Part shown: positions 7,667-14,465 of the stretch, in pieces
Layout of the letters: each line of letters starts with the position of its first letter
Numbering within the stretch: the stretch's first letter is position 1
DNA from: a virus
Strand: one strand, 5' to 3'
Length of the DNA stretch: 21,497 bases
IMG/VR virus record: IMGVR_UViG_3300045120_000173
Location: 1 to 21,497 of that record
Made by a program: the position numbers and the translations under genes
Notes under the pieces: model-generated
Told to the model about the DNA's origin: nothing
Seen by the model: the letters and a program-made list of their open reading frames with translations, nothing else
The model's database searches: none

Positions 7667-9869
7667 CCCCGCAATCGTCGCGCTATCGACCCCACACCGT
7701 CCAACCGTCGTCAAGGTCGGCGTGCGTGGCGCCATCGGCCCGGCCGGCGGGATCGGCCATGTCGACCGGCTTCGCGAGGATCTCGGAAGCACGGCGTTCG
7801 CCAGCAATCAGCGCGGCATCTACATCTGGCAGTACTCCGCTGCCTCGCTGGCCAAGCCGGCGTTCTACCGGCGGCGGCTGGAGGCCGGCGCGCCGGATCA
7901 CGAGCTCGCCGGCCAGGACGCGGACGGCAACTGGTGGGAGATCGACGAGCAAGAGATCGACGTGCGCTGCGCCGGCTGCATGGTCGATGGCGTAACGGAT
8001 GATGCAGCGGCGCTGAACCGCGCCTACAAGGCCGGCGCCCGGCTCGGCGTCATAGTGTTCATCCCGAAGGGGCAACTGCTCGTCAAGGCGAGCGGGGTAC
8101 TTTGGAACGGACTGCGAGTTAAGGGCGCCGGCATGAGCGCCACGACTATCCTCGTCCAGCCCGAACTTACCATCACCCCGTTCCCGGTACCGCCTAATCA
8201 GAAGATCGATTACGTCCATCTGTCCGATTTCACGGTCGATGGGCAGGGCACACTTAACGGCGTTCGCACCGGTGGCGTTGCGCATCTCATCTCGGGATAT
8301 GCCTGCACGGGCTGGAAGCTGGAGCGGATCAAGCTCACCAACGCCATCGGCTATTGCATGGGCTGGCAGGGCTACCCGTTCGCGGTTCCCGGCAAGAACG
8401 GGCCGGAAGAAGATCTGCTTGCCATCGATTGCATTTTCGACCTCGGCGGCATGGTCAAGTCGGCGCAGACAACGCTCGTCAATGCCATCGATGCCGACGA
8501 TACGTCCATTACGGTCGGTGACTACACCATCCTCGATGCGACGGGCGGCGCCATCCAGGTCGGCGACGAGTTTATGAAGCACGGCACGGTGACCGGTCCG
8601 ACGATCGGCGTCACCCGAGGCGGGGCCGGCTCGACGCCGGCGGCGCACGCGGCAGGCGCACCCCTCTACCGGCTGGCCGGCGGCGATTGCATCGACATCA
8701 AGCACGCCACCAACTTTACCTTCATCCACTGTCTGTTCACCCGGTCCCTCGACAAAGGGCTCAATCCGCGTGTCCGCTTCGGCAAGGCGTATGGCTGCGG
8801 CGCCCGCTATTGTGTCGTCGGGTTTGGTCTCTCTTCGCTCGGCGAGGAGGAGGACATCTTCACGACCCTGACCGGGGCGATCACCTCCACGACGACAACG
8901 TTCCCCGTGGTCAGCACGACCGGCTTTCCAACGGCCGGGACGGGGCTGCTCGATAGCGAGACTTTTACCTGGACCGGGACGACGGCAACGACGCTGACGG
9001 GGGTTACGCGCGGGGTCAACAACTCGGCCGCCGTGGCGCATGCGTCCGGCACCGGCGTTGGCTGGATACAGCCGACCAGCGGCGAGGCCGATTGCTATTT
9101 CGGCATGTTCGGTTGCTGGGCCGAGCATTGCGATACCGGGGTCGCGGTGGGGGCCGGCGGCATCGCCTCGACGATGATGGCAGAGATCCATCATTTCATG
9201 GCGGATCAATGCATATCGGGAATCAATCTCTCGGGTGGGGCGACCGGTGCAGGCCGGCCGAGCGGGCGCCTGCGCGCTAAGGTCATCGGCGGATCGGTGA
9301 CGCGCTGCACGGGGTCGGCGCTCTATGCGCAGAATTTGGATTCACTAATCATCGATGGGTTCGGCAATCTGAATTGCGATTATGGCATCGAGGTTCACGA
9401 TAACCCGAACGGCGGTGTCATCGACAATTGGAGCCTGACCGGCAATATCCATGGTGACATTGCCGAGACGGGCCTCGGCGGGCGACTGCGGCTCGGTGAC
9501 GGAAACGGCACCAATATTTCGCTGCTCGCTGGCTCGACGCGGGCGATGCGGCTGGTTCCGGAACTCGGCATCAGGACCGAGCAGGGACTGAGCCTCGGCG
9601 TGACATGGACGCCGGGAGCCACGCCGGGCACGCTGTTGAACAATGAGTATTACGAGACGTTCGTGACGGATAGCCGCGTCGGCCTGGCAGATTGTGCGCT
9701 GCTTGCCGCGAACTTCAATACTGGCCAGGCAAACGTGCGCTGGGGCGCCAACGTCACCAAGAGCGGCTCGGGCAATGTTCGGCTATGGATTGAGAACAAG
9801 TCGGGCGGCACGCTAACGCCAGGCACGCTGAGCTCGAAGGTGTTCTTCTTCAAGGTGCTGAGCACATGA
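7659..9869 (+). CDS. Beta-helix tailspike-like protein with two inserted repeats
   Basis: This 736-aa protein resembles phage spikes of the pectate-lyase-3 type. A collagen-like or flexible leader (~1-50) is followed by the hallmark DGVTDDAAALNRAY at 110-123 and VIVFIPKGQLLVKAS at 131-145. Long right-handed beta-helix-type sequence follows (G/N/D-rich turns, e.g. 183-265, 340-395, 475-600). Two related ~70-aa domains interrupt the helix at 269-338 and 400-469. Residues ~625-736 look like a beta-sandwich C-terminal domain. Such proteins bind and often cleave host polysaccharide. No catalytic residues can be assigned from sequence alone. ATG 7659 overlaps the previous stop, and the 3' end overlaps the next gene (ATGA). 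Confidence 0.82.
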   Translation: MTSPAIVALSTPHRPTVVKVGVRGAIGPAGGIGHVDRLREDLGSTAFASNQRGIYIWQYSAASLAKPAFYRRRLEAGAPDHELAGQDADGNWWEIDEQEIDVRCAGCMVDGVTDDAAALNRAYKAGARLGVIVFIPKGQLLVKASGVLWNGLRVKGAGMSATTILVQPELTITPFPVPPNQKIDYVHLSDFTVDGQGTLNGVRTGGVAHLISGYACTGWKLERIKLTNAIGYCMGWQGYPFAVPGKNGPEEDLLAIDCIFDLGGMVKSAQTTLVNAIDADDTSITVGDYTILDATGGAIQVGDEFMKHGTVTGPTIGVTRGGAGSTPAAHAAGAPLYRLAGGDCIDIKHATNFTFIHCLFTRSLDKGLNPRVRFGKAYGCGARYCVVGFGLSSLGEEEDIFTTLTGAITSTTTTFPVVSTTGFPTAGTGLLDSETFTWTGTTATTLTGVTRGVNNSAAVAHASGTGVGWIQPTSGEADCYFGMFGCWAEHCDTGVAVGAGGIASTMMAEIHHFMADQCISGINLSGGATGAGRPSGRLRAKVIGGSVTRCTGSALYAQNLDSLIIDGFGNLNCDYGIEVHDNPNGGVIDNWSLTGNIHGDIAETGLGGRLRLGDGNGTNISLLAGSTRAMRLVPELGIRTEQGLSLGVTWTPGATPGTLLNNEYYETFVTDSRVGLADCALLAANFNTGQANVRWGANVTKSGSGNVRLWIENKSGGTLTPGTLSSKVFFFKVLST
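8463..8672 (+). repeat. Inserted ~70-aa domain, copy A
   Basis: Residues 269-338 of the spike protein. Shared pattern with copy B: TTL-x-x-AI, an alternating Thr/Val segment, a mid-domain Glu, then GVTRG, then S-x-A-A-H-A near the end. This type of short Thr-rich domain ending in GVTRG...AHA recurs in phage tail proteins. Confidence 0.75.
8856..9065 (+). repeat. Inserted ~70-aa domain, copy B
   Basis: Residues 400-469 of the spike protein. It begins TTLTGAITSTTTT and ends TLTGVTRGVNNSAAVAHASG, aligned end to end with copy A. It is strongly diverged at the DNA level, so this is an old duplication or two separate acquisitions. Confidence 0.75.
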
Positions 9870-10579
9870 TGAGCAATCCGGCGGCAAGCGTGATTGTCAT
9901 CAGCCCGCCTGATCCAATCCTGACGCTAGCGGAAATCAAGCGGCAGCTCGGCATCGACTCATGCGATACGGCCAGCGATCCGCTGCTTGATGCGCTGGGC
10001 CGTGCGGCGCAATGGGAGCTCGAACCGCCATCCTGGGTAGGCCGAGCCTTCGGGCAACAGGTGCTTGAGCTGCGCCTGGACGAAACGGCGTGGTTTGCCG
10101 ATAGCTGTTCATGCACAGGGCAGCCGGCATCAATCGTGCTGCCCTATCCGCCGCTGGCGCTCGATGCGGAGACCGGCGCCCCGCTCGTCGAGAGCGTGAA
10201 ATATCTCGATGCGAACAATGTGTTGCAGACGCTGCCGGTTGAGGCTTGGCGCGTGACGGGCGCCGGCGGGACAGGCGTCGCCAAGATCGCGCTGGCCTAT
10301 GGCCAGGCATGGCCGACTACGCTCGCCGATCCGGAGGCTATCCGGGTTCGCTTTACGGCGGGCTTCGCGCTTGGCGATCCCAATCTCATCCCGGCAAAGC
10401 AGGCAATGCTGCTCGCTATCGGCCAGATGAAATCACTGGCGCGTGATGACATCCTGCTGACGCGGGAGAACGTGCCGGGCGTCGGCACGCAGGAATGGGC
10501 GCTGTCGGCCGAGGCGGGCAGCATCGTCCGCAGCGCGACGGATCGGCTGCTGGCTAAATATTGGGTGCCGGTGGGATGA
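9866..10579 (+). CDS. Head-tail connector-like protein (phiE125 gp8 / gp6-like)
   Basis: This 237-aa protein resembles the phiE125-gp8/HK97-gp6-type adaptor that forms the ring under the portal. Typical features are LTLAEIKRQLGID at about residues 19-31, an acidic DPLLDALGRAA helix, the central LPYPPL followed by VESVKYLDANN, and the RVRFTAGF segment near residue 155. The C-terminal part is longer than in minimal gp6 proteins and helical (IPAKQAMLLAIGQMKSLARDD). Two adjacent ATGs (9866, 9869) are available; 9866 overlaps the spike stop as ATGA. It restarts the head-neck gene series after the fibre block. Confidence 0.8.
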   Translation: MMSNPAASVIVISPPDPILTLAEIKRQLGIDSCDTASDPLLDALGRAAQWELEPPSWVGRAFGQQVLELRLDETAWFADSCSCTGQPASIVLPYPPLALDAETGAPLVESVKYLDANNVLQTLPVEAWRVTGAGGTGVAKIALAYGQAWPTTLADPEAIRVRFTAGFALGDPNLIPAKQAMLLAIGQMKSLARDDILLTRENVPGVGTQEWALSAEAGSIVRSATDRLLAKYWVPVG

Positions 10580-10806
10580 GCGGCCTTGATTGGCTCTGGT
10601 GGCTGTGCGGCCTGGTGTGGGCCGGTGCAGCCGTGCTCGCGGTGCGACGCGTGCGGCTGCGGCATGCCTACGATCAGGAACGGCAGCGGGCGGCGCGGGC
10701 CGACCACGATGAATGGCTGACGACGCATCGCAAGATCTGGCGCTATCCGCTGCCGCCGGCTTTCGACCGGCCGTGGGCCGCGCCGCATCTGAGGCGTGAG
10801 CCATGA
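10576..10806 (+). CDS. Small single-helix membrane protein in the connector operon
   Basis: This 76-aa protein has one strong hydrophobic segment (LDWLWWLCGLVWAGAAVLAV, about residues 4-23), then a basic cluster (RRVRLRH) and a polar, Trp/Pro-containing tail. The positive-inside rule predicts the N-terminus outside and the tail in the cytoplasm. ATG 10576 overlaps the previous stop (ATGA), and the 3' end overlaps the next gene (ATGA). I know of no standard head-neck protein with this layout. It could be a host-membrane-acting accessory gene lodged in the operon. Confidence 0.7.
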   Translation: MSGLDWLWWLCGLVWAGAAVLAVRRVRLRHAYDQERQRAARADHDEWLTTHRKIWRYPLPPAFDRPWAAPHLRREP

Positions 10807-11132
10807 CGCCCGGCTCGGCGCGGGCCATGTACCGCCGGCAGATGCAGAACGGCGAAATGGTCACGCTGAAGCGCGGCACGGCCGAGGCTGTGGTTAGGGC
10901 GAAGCTCAGCGGCTATGCGCCCGACGAGCTCGTCGGCGGTATCACGCAAGGCGACCGCCACATCATCATGCTCGCCGAGGATCTCGCCGCAGCCGGCTGG
11001 GAGGGTGACCCGAAGCGCAACGATGTCATCCTGCGCAGCGACGGCCGCAAGCTGAACATCGAGAACGTCGACGCCTCAACGCGCCGCCTGCAAGGCGAAA
11101 CGATCGCCTACGACATCACGGCGAGGGGCTGA
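10803..11132 (+). CDS. Putative head-closure / head-tail adaptor protein
   Basis: This 109-aa protein is placed where HK97/SPP1-like phages encode the head-closure adaptor. It has a basic start (ARAMYRRQMQ), beta-rich stretches (EMVTLKRG, VVRAKLSGY, HIIMLAEDL) and a closing beta region (NDVILRSDGRKLNIENVD, then GETIAYDITARG) typical of the small beta-barrel closure proteins. Assignment rests mainly on size, beta pattern and position between connector and gp10-like genes. Confidence 0.68.
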   Translation: MTPGSARAMYRRQMQNGEMVTLKRGTAEAVVRAKLSGYAPDELVGGITQGDRHIIMLAEDLAAAGWEGDPKRNDVILRSDGRKLNIENVDASTRRLQGETIAYDITARG

Positions 11133-11722
11133 TGGGGTTGGCGGTCAAGGTCGAGCCGATCGAGCGAGACGTGGAGCTCCTTATCGACGAGACGCTGTCG
11201 CCGGAAGCGCAGAGCGCGTTCCTAGCAAATGTGGCGCGGCAGTCGCGGGATGAAGCGATCGCCATCAATACGCAGGCGCTCGGCCATGCACCTGACTACG
11301 ACACCTGGGTCGACGGGCGCGAGACGGACGATCTCGACAGCGTCAAGCCGCTCGGACGGATTATCTTCCTGTTCGAGTTGGTGCAGGAGCTGTTCGCTTG
11401 GATCGGCGCCGAGCTCGTGCAGCATTCGCCGGTCGTGAGCGGGCGCTATGCGCGCGGGCATCTGTTCTTCGCCGATGGCGACCTGGTCGATCCGGGCGGC
11501 GCTGTGCCCGAGGCGCACGAATACGCCTTCGTCAACGAGGTGCCCTATGCGCGCAAGATCGAGCGCGGCGAATCGGCAATGGCGCCGGACGGCGTCTATC
11601 AGGCGGTGGCGGCAATCGCCCAGGCGCGCTTCGGCAACCTGGCGCGGATACGGTTTAGCTATCGGACCCTGACCGGGGCCAAGGCCGACCGGCAGCCGGC
11701 GATCATCATCACGATGCGCTGA
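11132..11722 (+). CDS. HK97 gp10-like neck/tail-completion protein
   Basis: This 196-aa protein has the late-region signature of gp10-like proteins: HSPVVSGRYARGH near residue 98, a short beta segment, then the FVNEVPYARKIERGES stretch at about residues 133-148 and a closing beta strand (RIRFSYRTL). These proteins sit at the head-tail interface in siphophages. The N-terminal ~90 residues are helical and longer than in minimal family members. The start overlaps the previous stop as TGATG. Confidence 0.78.
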   Translation: MGLAVKVEPIERDVELLIDETLSPEAQSAFLANVARQSRDEAIAINTQALGHAPDYDTWVDGRETDDLDSVKPLGRIIFLFELVQELFAWIGAELVQHSPVVSGRYARGHLFFADGDLVDPGGAVPEAHEYAFVNEVPYARKIERGESAMAPDGVYQAVAAIAQARFGNLARIRFSYRTLTGAKADRQPAIIITMR

Positions 11723-11724
11723 AC

Positions 11725-12135
11725 ATGGCGAGGAAAGCGGTCGTCGATGCGGTCGAGACACGGCTTGCAGCGAACTGGGCGGCGACACCCATCATCGGGC
11801 TGAACACATTGCAGGGCGAGGCGCCGAGCGACGGCTCGGCGTTTGTGCGGGTCGAATATCCAGTGTCCGATACGCGGCAGATCACGTTCGGATCGCCCGG
11901 CAATAACTTCTGGCGCGAGCAGGGAGCGTTCCGCATCATCATCAATGCCGAGCGGGGCAGCGAACTCGATGCGCTCGCTTGGGTGGATACGCTCGGGGAT
12001 ATCTTTATCGGCAAGCAGTTCGACGGCTTGCAAACCTTCGCGCCGGGCTCGCCGTCAATCGATGATCGGAACGACCAGGGGAATTACTACCAACTTAGTA
12101 TGGTAATTCCTTTCCAATATGATTTCATCGGGTGA
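11725..12135 (+). CDS. Tail terminator protein (DUF4128-like)
   Basis: This 136-aa protein would cap the tail tube and join it to the head. It shows an N-terminal helix (VVDAVETRLAANW), the GSAFVRVEYPVSDTRQITFG region, FRIIINAERG and a short helix (DALAWVDTLGDIFIGK). That matches the alpha/beta layout of lambda gpU-like terminators and the DUF4128 family. The last ~25 codons are visibly more AT-rich than the rest and contain a hairpin at 12080-12110. The stop overlaps the HNH start. Confidence 0.8.
   Translation: MARKAVVDAVETRLAANWAATPIIGLNTLQGEAPSDGSAFVRVEYPVSDTRQITFGSPGNNFWREQGAFRIIINAERGSELDALAWVDTLGDIFIGKQFDGLQTFAPGSPSIDDRNDQGNYYQLSMVIPFQYDFIG
12080..12110 (+). promoter_or_regulatory. 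Inverted repeat upstream of the HNH gene
   Basis: GGAATTAC at 12080-12087 pairs perfectly with GTAATTCC at 12103-12110. A G-U and an A-T pair (12088-12102, 12089-12101) can extend it. It lies inside the terminator gene, 24 nt before the HNH ATG. No T-run follows, so it is not an intrinsic terminator; an mRNA structure is possible. Confidence 0.55.
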
Positions 12136-12875
12136 TGGAGAAGAAATGTCGAGAATGCAGCATCTCAATCGTATATCCGGCGCGCCTGTGTGATGAATGC
12201 AGGCAAAAGCTGGCAGTAGCTCGGCGTCGGCATTTTGGCCGACTGCAATACGAGAGGAAGCGCCATGGCACGGCACGCATCGGCGATATAATCAAGTGCG
12301 CAGACTGCTCTTCTCAGATAGTGAGGAATTCATCAACGCGGTCGCTCTGCGAGCCTTGTGCAGCAAAGCGACAAAGACAAAGCAAGTGGGACCAAAGCCG
12401 GAAAAGGGGCAGGGGCGCACGGGGCGACACGGCGATATGCGCCTATTGCAATGGCACGTTCACGAAGGCGGACGGCCGGCAGAAATTTTGCAGCCCATGT
12501 CGGGCTCAGGACGCCTCCGCAAAGCTGGCGGCAAAAAGACGGGGCAAGGACGATCCGGGCTTCGTGCTCAGGCGGGCTATCCGCACATCAATGTGGTACG
12601 CGCTCAAGGGACTGAAGCGCGGTCGGAAGTGGTCGGATCTCGTCGGCTATTCGGTCGACGATCTGAAACGGCATATTGAGCGACAGTTTGCTTCAGGGAT
12701 GTCATGGGCGAACTACGGGAAGTGGCACATCGATCATATCGTGCCGCTGGCTTCGTTTCAGATAGATGGGCCTGACGACCCGCAACTGCGGGCAGCTTAC
12801 GCCATGACGAATCTTCGTCCGCTTTGGGCACGGGACAATCAGACGAAGCGGGAAAAGAGAGTCCTGCTTCTCTAG
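12135..12875 (+). CDS. Free-standing HNH endonuclease with three zinc ribbons
   Basis: This 246-aa protein has three Cys4 pairs: C5/C8-C19/C22, C55/C58-C72/C75 and C102/C105-C119/C122. A basic linker follows, then the GYSVDDLKRHIERQF and MSWANYGKWHIDH region. The nuclease core has H198, D200, H201 (WHIDHIVPL), N226 (NLRPLW) and N235. This is a standard HNH layout of homing-type phage endonucleases, which cut DNA and spread their own gene. It sits between two universal tail genes and has no obvious tail role. ATG 12135 is preferred over the adjacent GTG 12132 because it gives a TGATG overlap. Base composition is lower in GC than the flanking genes. Confidence 0.88.
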   Translation: MEKKCRECSISIVYPARLCDECRQKLAVARRRHFGRLQYERKRHGTARIGDIIKCADCSSQIVRNSSTRSLCEPCAAKRQRQSKWDQSRKRGRGARGDTAICAYCNGTFTKADGRQKFCSPCRAQDASAKLAAKRRGKDDPGFVLRRAIRTSMWYALKGLKRGRKWSDLVGYSVDDLKRHIERQFASGMSWANYGKWHIDHIVPLASFQIDGPDDPQLRAAYAMTNLRPLWARDNQTKREKRVLLL

Positions 12876-12881
12876 CCTAAC

Positions 12882-12887
12882 AAGGAG
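12882..12887 (+). promoter_or_regulatory. Strong ribosome binding site of the tail tube gene
   Basis: AAGGAG lies 9 nt before the ATG at 12897, one of the best Shine-Dalgarno sites in the window. This fits the high protein demand of a tail tube subunit. It also favours 12897 over the out-of-frame ATG at 12890. Confidence 0.75.
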
Positions 12888-12896
12888 ACATGACCG

Positions 12897-13832
12897 ATGT
12901 TTGCATCGTCCAGCGGGACGCGCGTCGCCGTCAATGGTGAAACGGTATGGGGCGTCCCCGAAACGTCGCCGACTTTCCAAGAGTTGCGGGTAACCAATCG
13001 CGGCTTGCGAACGGCAAAACAGACAGCGGCATCAGCCGAACGGCGGGCCGACCGCAACGTGCCTGATCTGCTCCTGCTCAGCCTCGGCGCCGGCGGCGGC
13101 TATGATTTCGAATGGTCCTACTCAGATCATTTGGCGATCATGCAATCCGCGCTGTTTTCCAGATGGCCGACCGTGGCTCCATTCGAAATCAAGAATGGTA
13201 TTGATCCATATTATATGACGCTTGAGGAAACCCTGGAGCTCGGCACGACCGATTCGTTTTCGCGCTTCTCCGGCGCAATGGTCTCACGCTACAGCTTGTC
13301 GCTCCGGGCGCGCCAGATCGTGACCGGTACGGTTGAGTTTCTGGCGAAGAGTGAGGTGCTGGCAACAGCCATCCTCTCCGGCGCAACATATACTCCCGCC
13401 AACGCCTATCCGATCGCCACAGCATCCGCCAATGTTGCCGGCCTGGTCATTGGCGCAATTACGCCGTCGCCCAAGGTCATGTCGCTGGATTTCCAGATTG
13501 ATAACAGACTGCGGGAGCGGCCGGTTATTGGTTCACTCTATTCGCAGGAATTCGGCTCCGGGCGCTGCGAAGTGACCGGCAACATGTCCTGCTATTTCGA
13601 GAGCAACGATCTCTATCAAGCGGCACTAGATCACGAGTCGGCATCTTTGGATTTCGTGCTGGGGGATCCATCGGCCCGGCATTGGGAAGTGCATTTCCCG
13701 AAAATCTTCTTCGGCAACGTCGAACGTGTCGTCGGCGGTAACGATGAGGATGTCATGGTCAACTTGCCGTGGCAGGCCGTCTACGATGACGTAACCGACT
13801 GCACGATCAGAATCGTGAGGGAAACATCGTGA
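12897..13832 (+). CDS. Major tail tube protein
   Basis: This 311-aa protein is probably the subunit of the non-contractile tail tube. It is beta-rich, with an opening GTRVAVNGETVWGVPET, a central SRFSGAMVSRYSLSLRARQIVTGTVEF segment (beta-strand pairs typical of tube folds) and a repeat-like second half ending ...DVMVNLPWQAVYDDVTDCTIRIVRE. The length is near twice that of a minimal tube protein, suggesting an added domain. Position between the tail terminator (past the HNH insertion) and the chaperone/tape-measure genes supports the call. The stop overlaps the next start as GTGA. Confidence 0.82.
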   Translation: MFASSSGTRVAVNGETVWGVPETSPTFQELRVTNRGLRTAKQTAASAERRADRNVPDLLLLSLGAGGGYDFEWSYSDHLAIMQSALFSRWPTVAPFEIKNGIDPYYMTLEETLELGTTDSFSRFSGAMVSRYSLSLRARQIVTGTVEFLAKSEVLATAILSGATYTPANAYPIATASANVAGLVIGAITPSPKVMSLDFQIDNRLRERPVIGSLYSQEFGSGRCEVTGNMSCYFESNDLYQAALDHESASLDFVLGDPSARHWEVHFPKIFFGNVERVVGGNDEDVMVNLPWQAVYDDVTDCTIRIVRETS

Positions 13833-14047
13833 AAACCATCATCATCCTTGAGGACTTCACCGGCTATCCGCAGGGAGCCAAGCAGGGCAGCCTGCGGCAG
13901 GAATTCGAAAAGGGTCAGGAGATCGAGGTAACCGATGCCTTCGCCGAGCTCGTCATCGGCAAGGGCCATGCAAAGGAGAAGGCCGGCGGCGAGGCTAAGG
14001 ACAAGAAGAAGGCAAAGGAGTCCGAGGCAGCCGAGCCGCAGGAGTGA
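13829..14047 (+). CDS. Small charged protein upstream of the tail chaperone
   Basis: This 72-aa protein starts at GTG 13829 (GTGA overlap). The N-terminal half is compact (MKTIIILEDF, then KGQEIEVTDAFAELVIGKG), resembling short beta-hairpin phage proteins. The last ~25 residues are Lys/Glu/Ala-rich and probably disordered. I do not recognise the family. Its place in the tail tube/chaperone interval suggests an accessory tail-assembly role, which is inference. Confidence 0.7.
   Translation: MKTIIILEDFTGYPQGAKQGSLRQEFEKGQEIEVTDAFAELVIGKGHAKEKAGGEAKDKKKAKESEAAEPQE
14039..14044 (+). promoter_or_regulatory. Ribosome binding site that sets the chaperone start
   Basis: CAGGAG precedes the GTG at 14052 by 7 nt. 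It supports that start rather than the far-upstream in-frame ATG at 13935, whose product would have an Arg/Ser-rich, non-native-looking leader. Confidence 0.7.
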
Positions 14048-14051
14048 GCGC

Positions 14052-14465
14052 GTGGATCTGAAAGAGATCAAGACCGACCCGGCGCTGCTCGAGCAAGGCG
14101 GCTGGGTGAGTGACATCCCCGGAATGGGGGATCTGGAGCTCCAAGTGCGACCACTCAGCAATCCGAAATATCAAAGGCTCCAATCGAAACTGATCCAGGC
14201 GCTGCCGCGGGCAAAGCGCGTCGGCGGCCGGCCCGATGAGGATGAGCAGGATCGCATCATCTCAACCTGCCTGCTCAATACCGTGCTGCTTGGCTGGCGC
14301 AATCTGAAGGATGGCGGCGAGGAAGTAGAGTTCACCCCGGACATGGCGCGCATGCTCATACTGCAACCGGAGTTCCGCGACTTCCGCGATGCGGTGCTCT
14401 ACGCCTCCGGCGTGGTCAGTGATAATCGGGTGGCTGACCAAGAGGACGCCGCAAAAAACTCATAG
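14052..14465 (+). CDS. Tail assembly chaperone, short form (gpG-like)
   Basis: This 137-aa protein is helical, with a conserved-looking core (LELQVRPLSNPKYQRLQSKL, about residues 25-44; RIISTCLLNTVLLGW at 75-89). It would coat the tape measure during tail assembly. It stops at TAG 14463-14465, 6 bases after the A AAA AAC slippery heptamer, so most ribosomes would make this short form. A -1 slip at 14453-14459 would join it to the next reading frame to give a 251-aa gpGT-like product (14052-14806). Length, position just before the tape measure and the slippery site together make this assignment strong. Confidence 0.88.
   Translation: MDLKEIKTDPALLEQGGWVSDIPGMGDLELQVRPLSNPKYQRLQSKLIQALPRAKRVGGRPDEDEQDRIISTCLLNTVLLGWRNLKDGGEEVEFTPDMARMLILQPEFRDFRDAVLYASGVVSDNRVADQEDAAKNS
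14453..14459 (+). promoter_or_regulatory. Programmed -1 frameshift site (A AAA AAC)
   Basis: In the chaperone frame the codons are GCA AAA AAC TCA TAG, giving the X XXY YYZ heptamer A AAA AAC exactly in register. After a -1 slip the next codons are CTC ATA GAG GTG, entering the downstream frame. The zero-frame stop follows immediately. Confidence 0.85.

Noticed and set aside
7683-9209. A 508-codon open frame on the - strand opposite the spike gene
   Set aside because: It is a GC-driven shadow: composition is Arg/Ala/Gly-rich, no domain is recognisable, and the + strand frame has clear beta-helix motifs.
12080-12110. Intrinsic transcription terminator
   Set aside because: The hairpin has no following T-run and lies within a coding sequence in a continuous operon.
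12197-12679. A 160-codon + frame overlapping the HNH gene
   Set aside because: It overlaps the intact HNH frame, has no ribosome binding site and gives a low-complexity basic product.
13935-14051. Long N-terminal extension of the chaperone from ATG 13935
   Set aside because: The added 39 residues are Arg/Ser/Pro-rich, overlap the 72-aa gene, and a well-spaced CAGGAG before GTG 14052 gives a better start.
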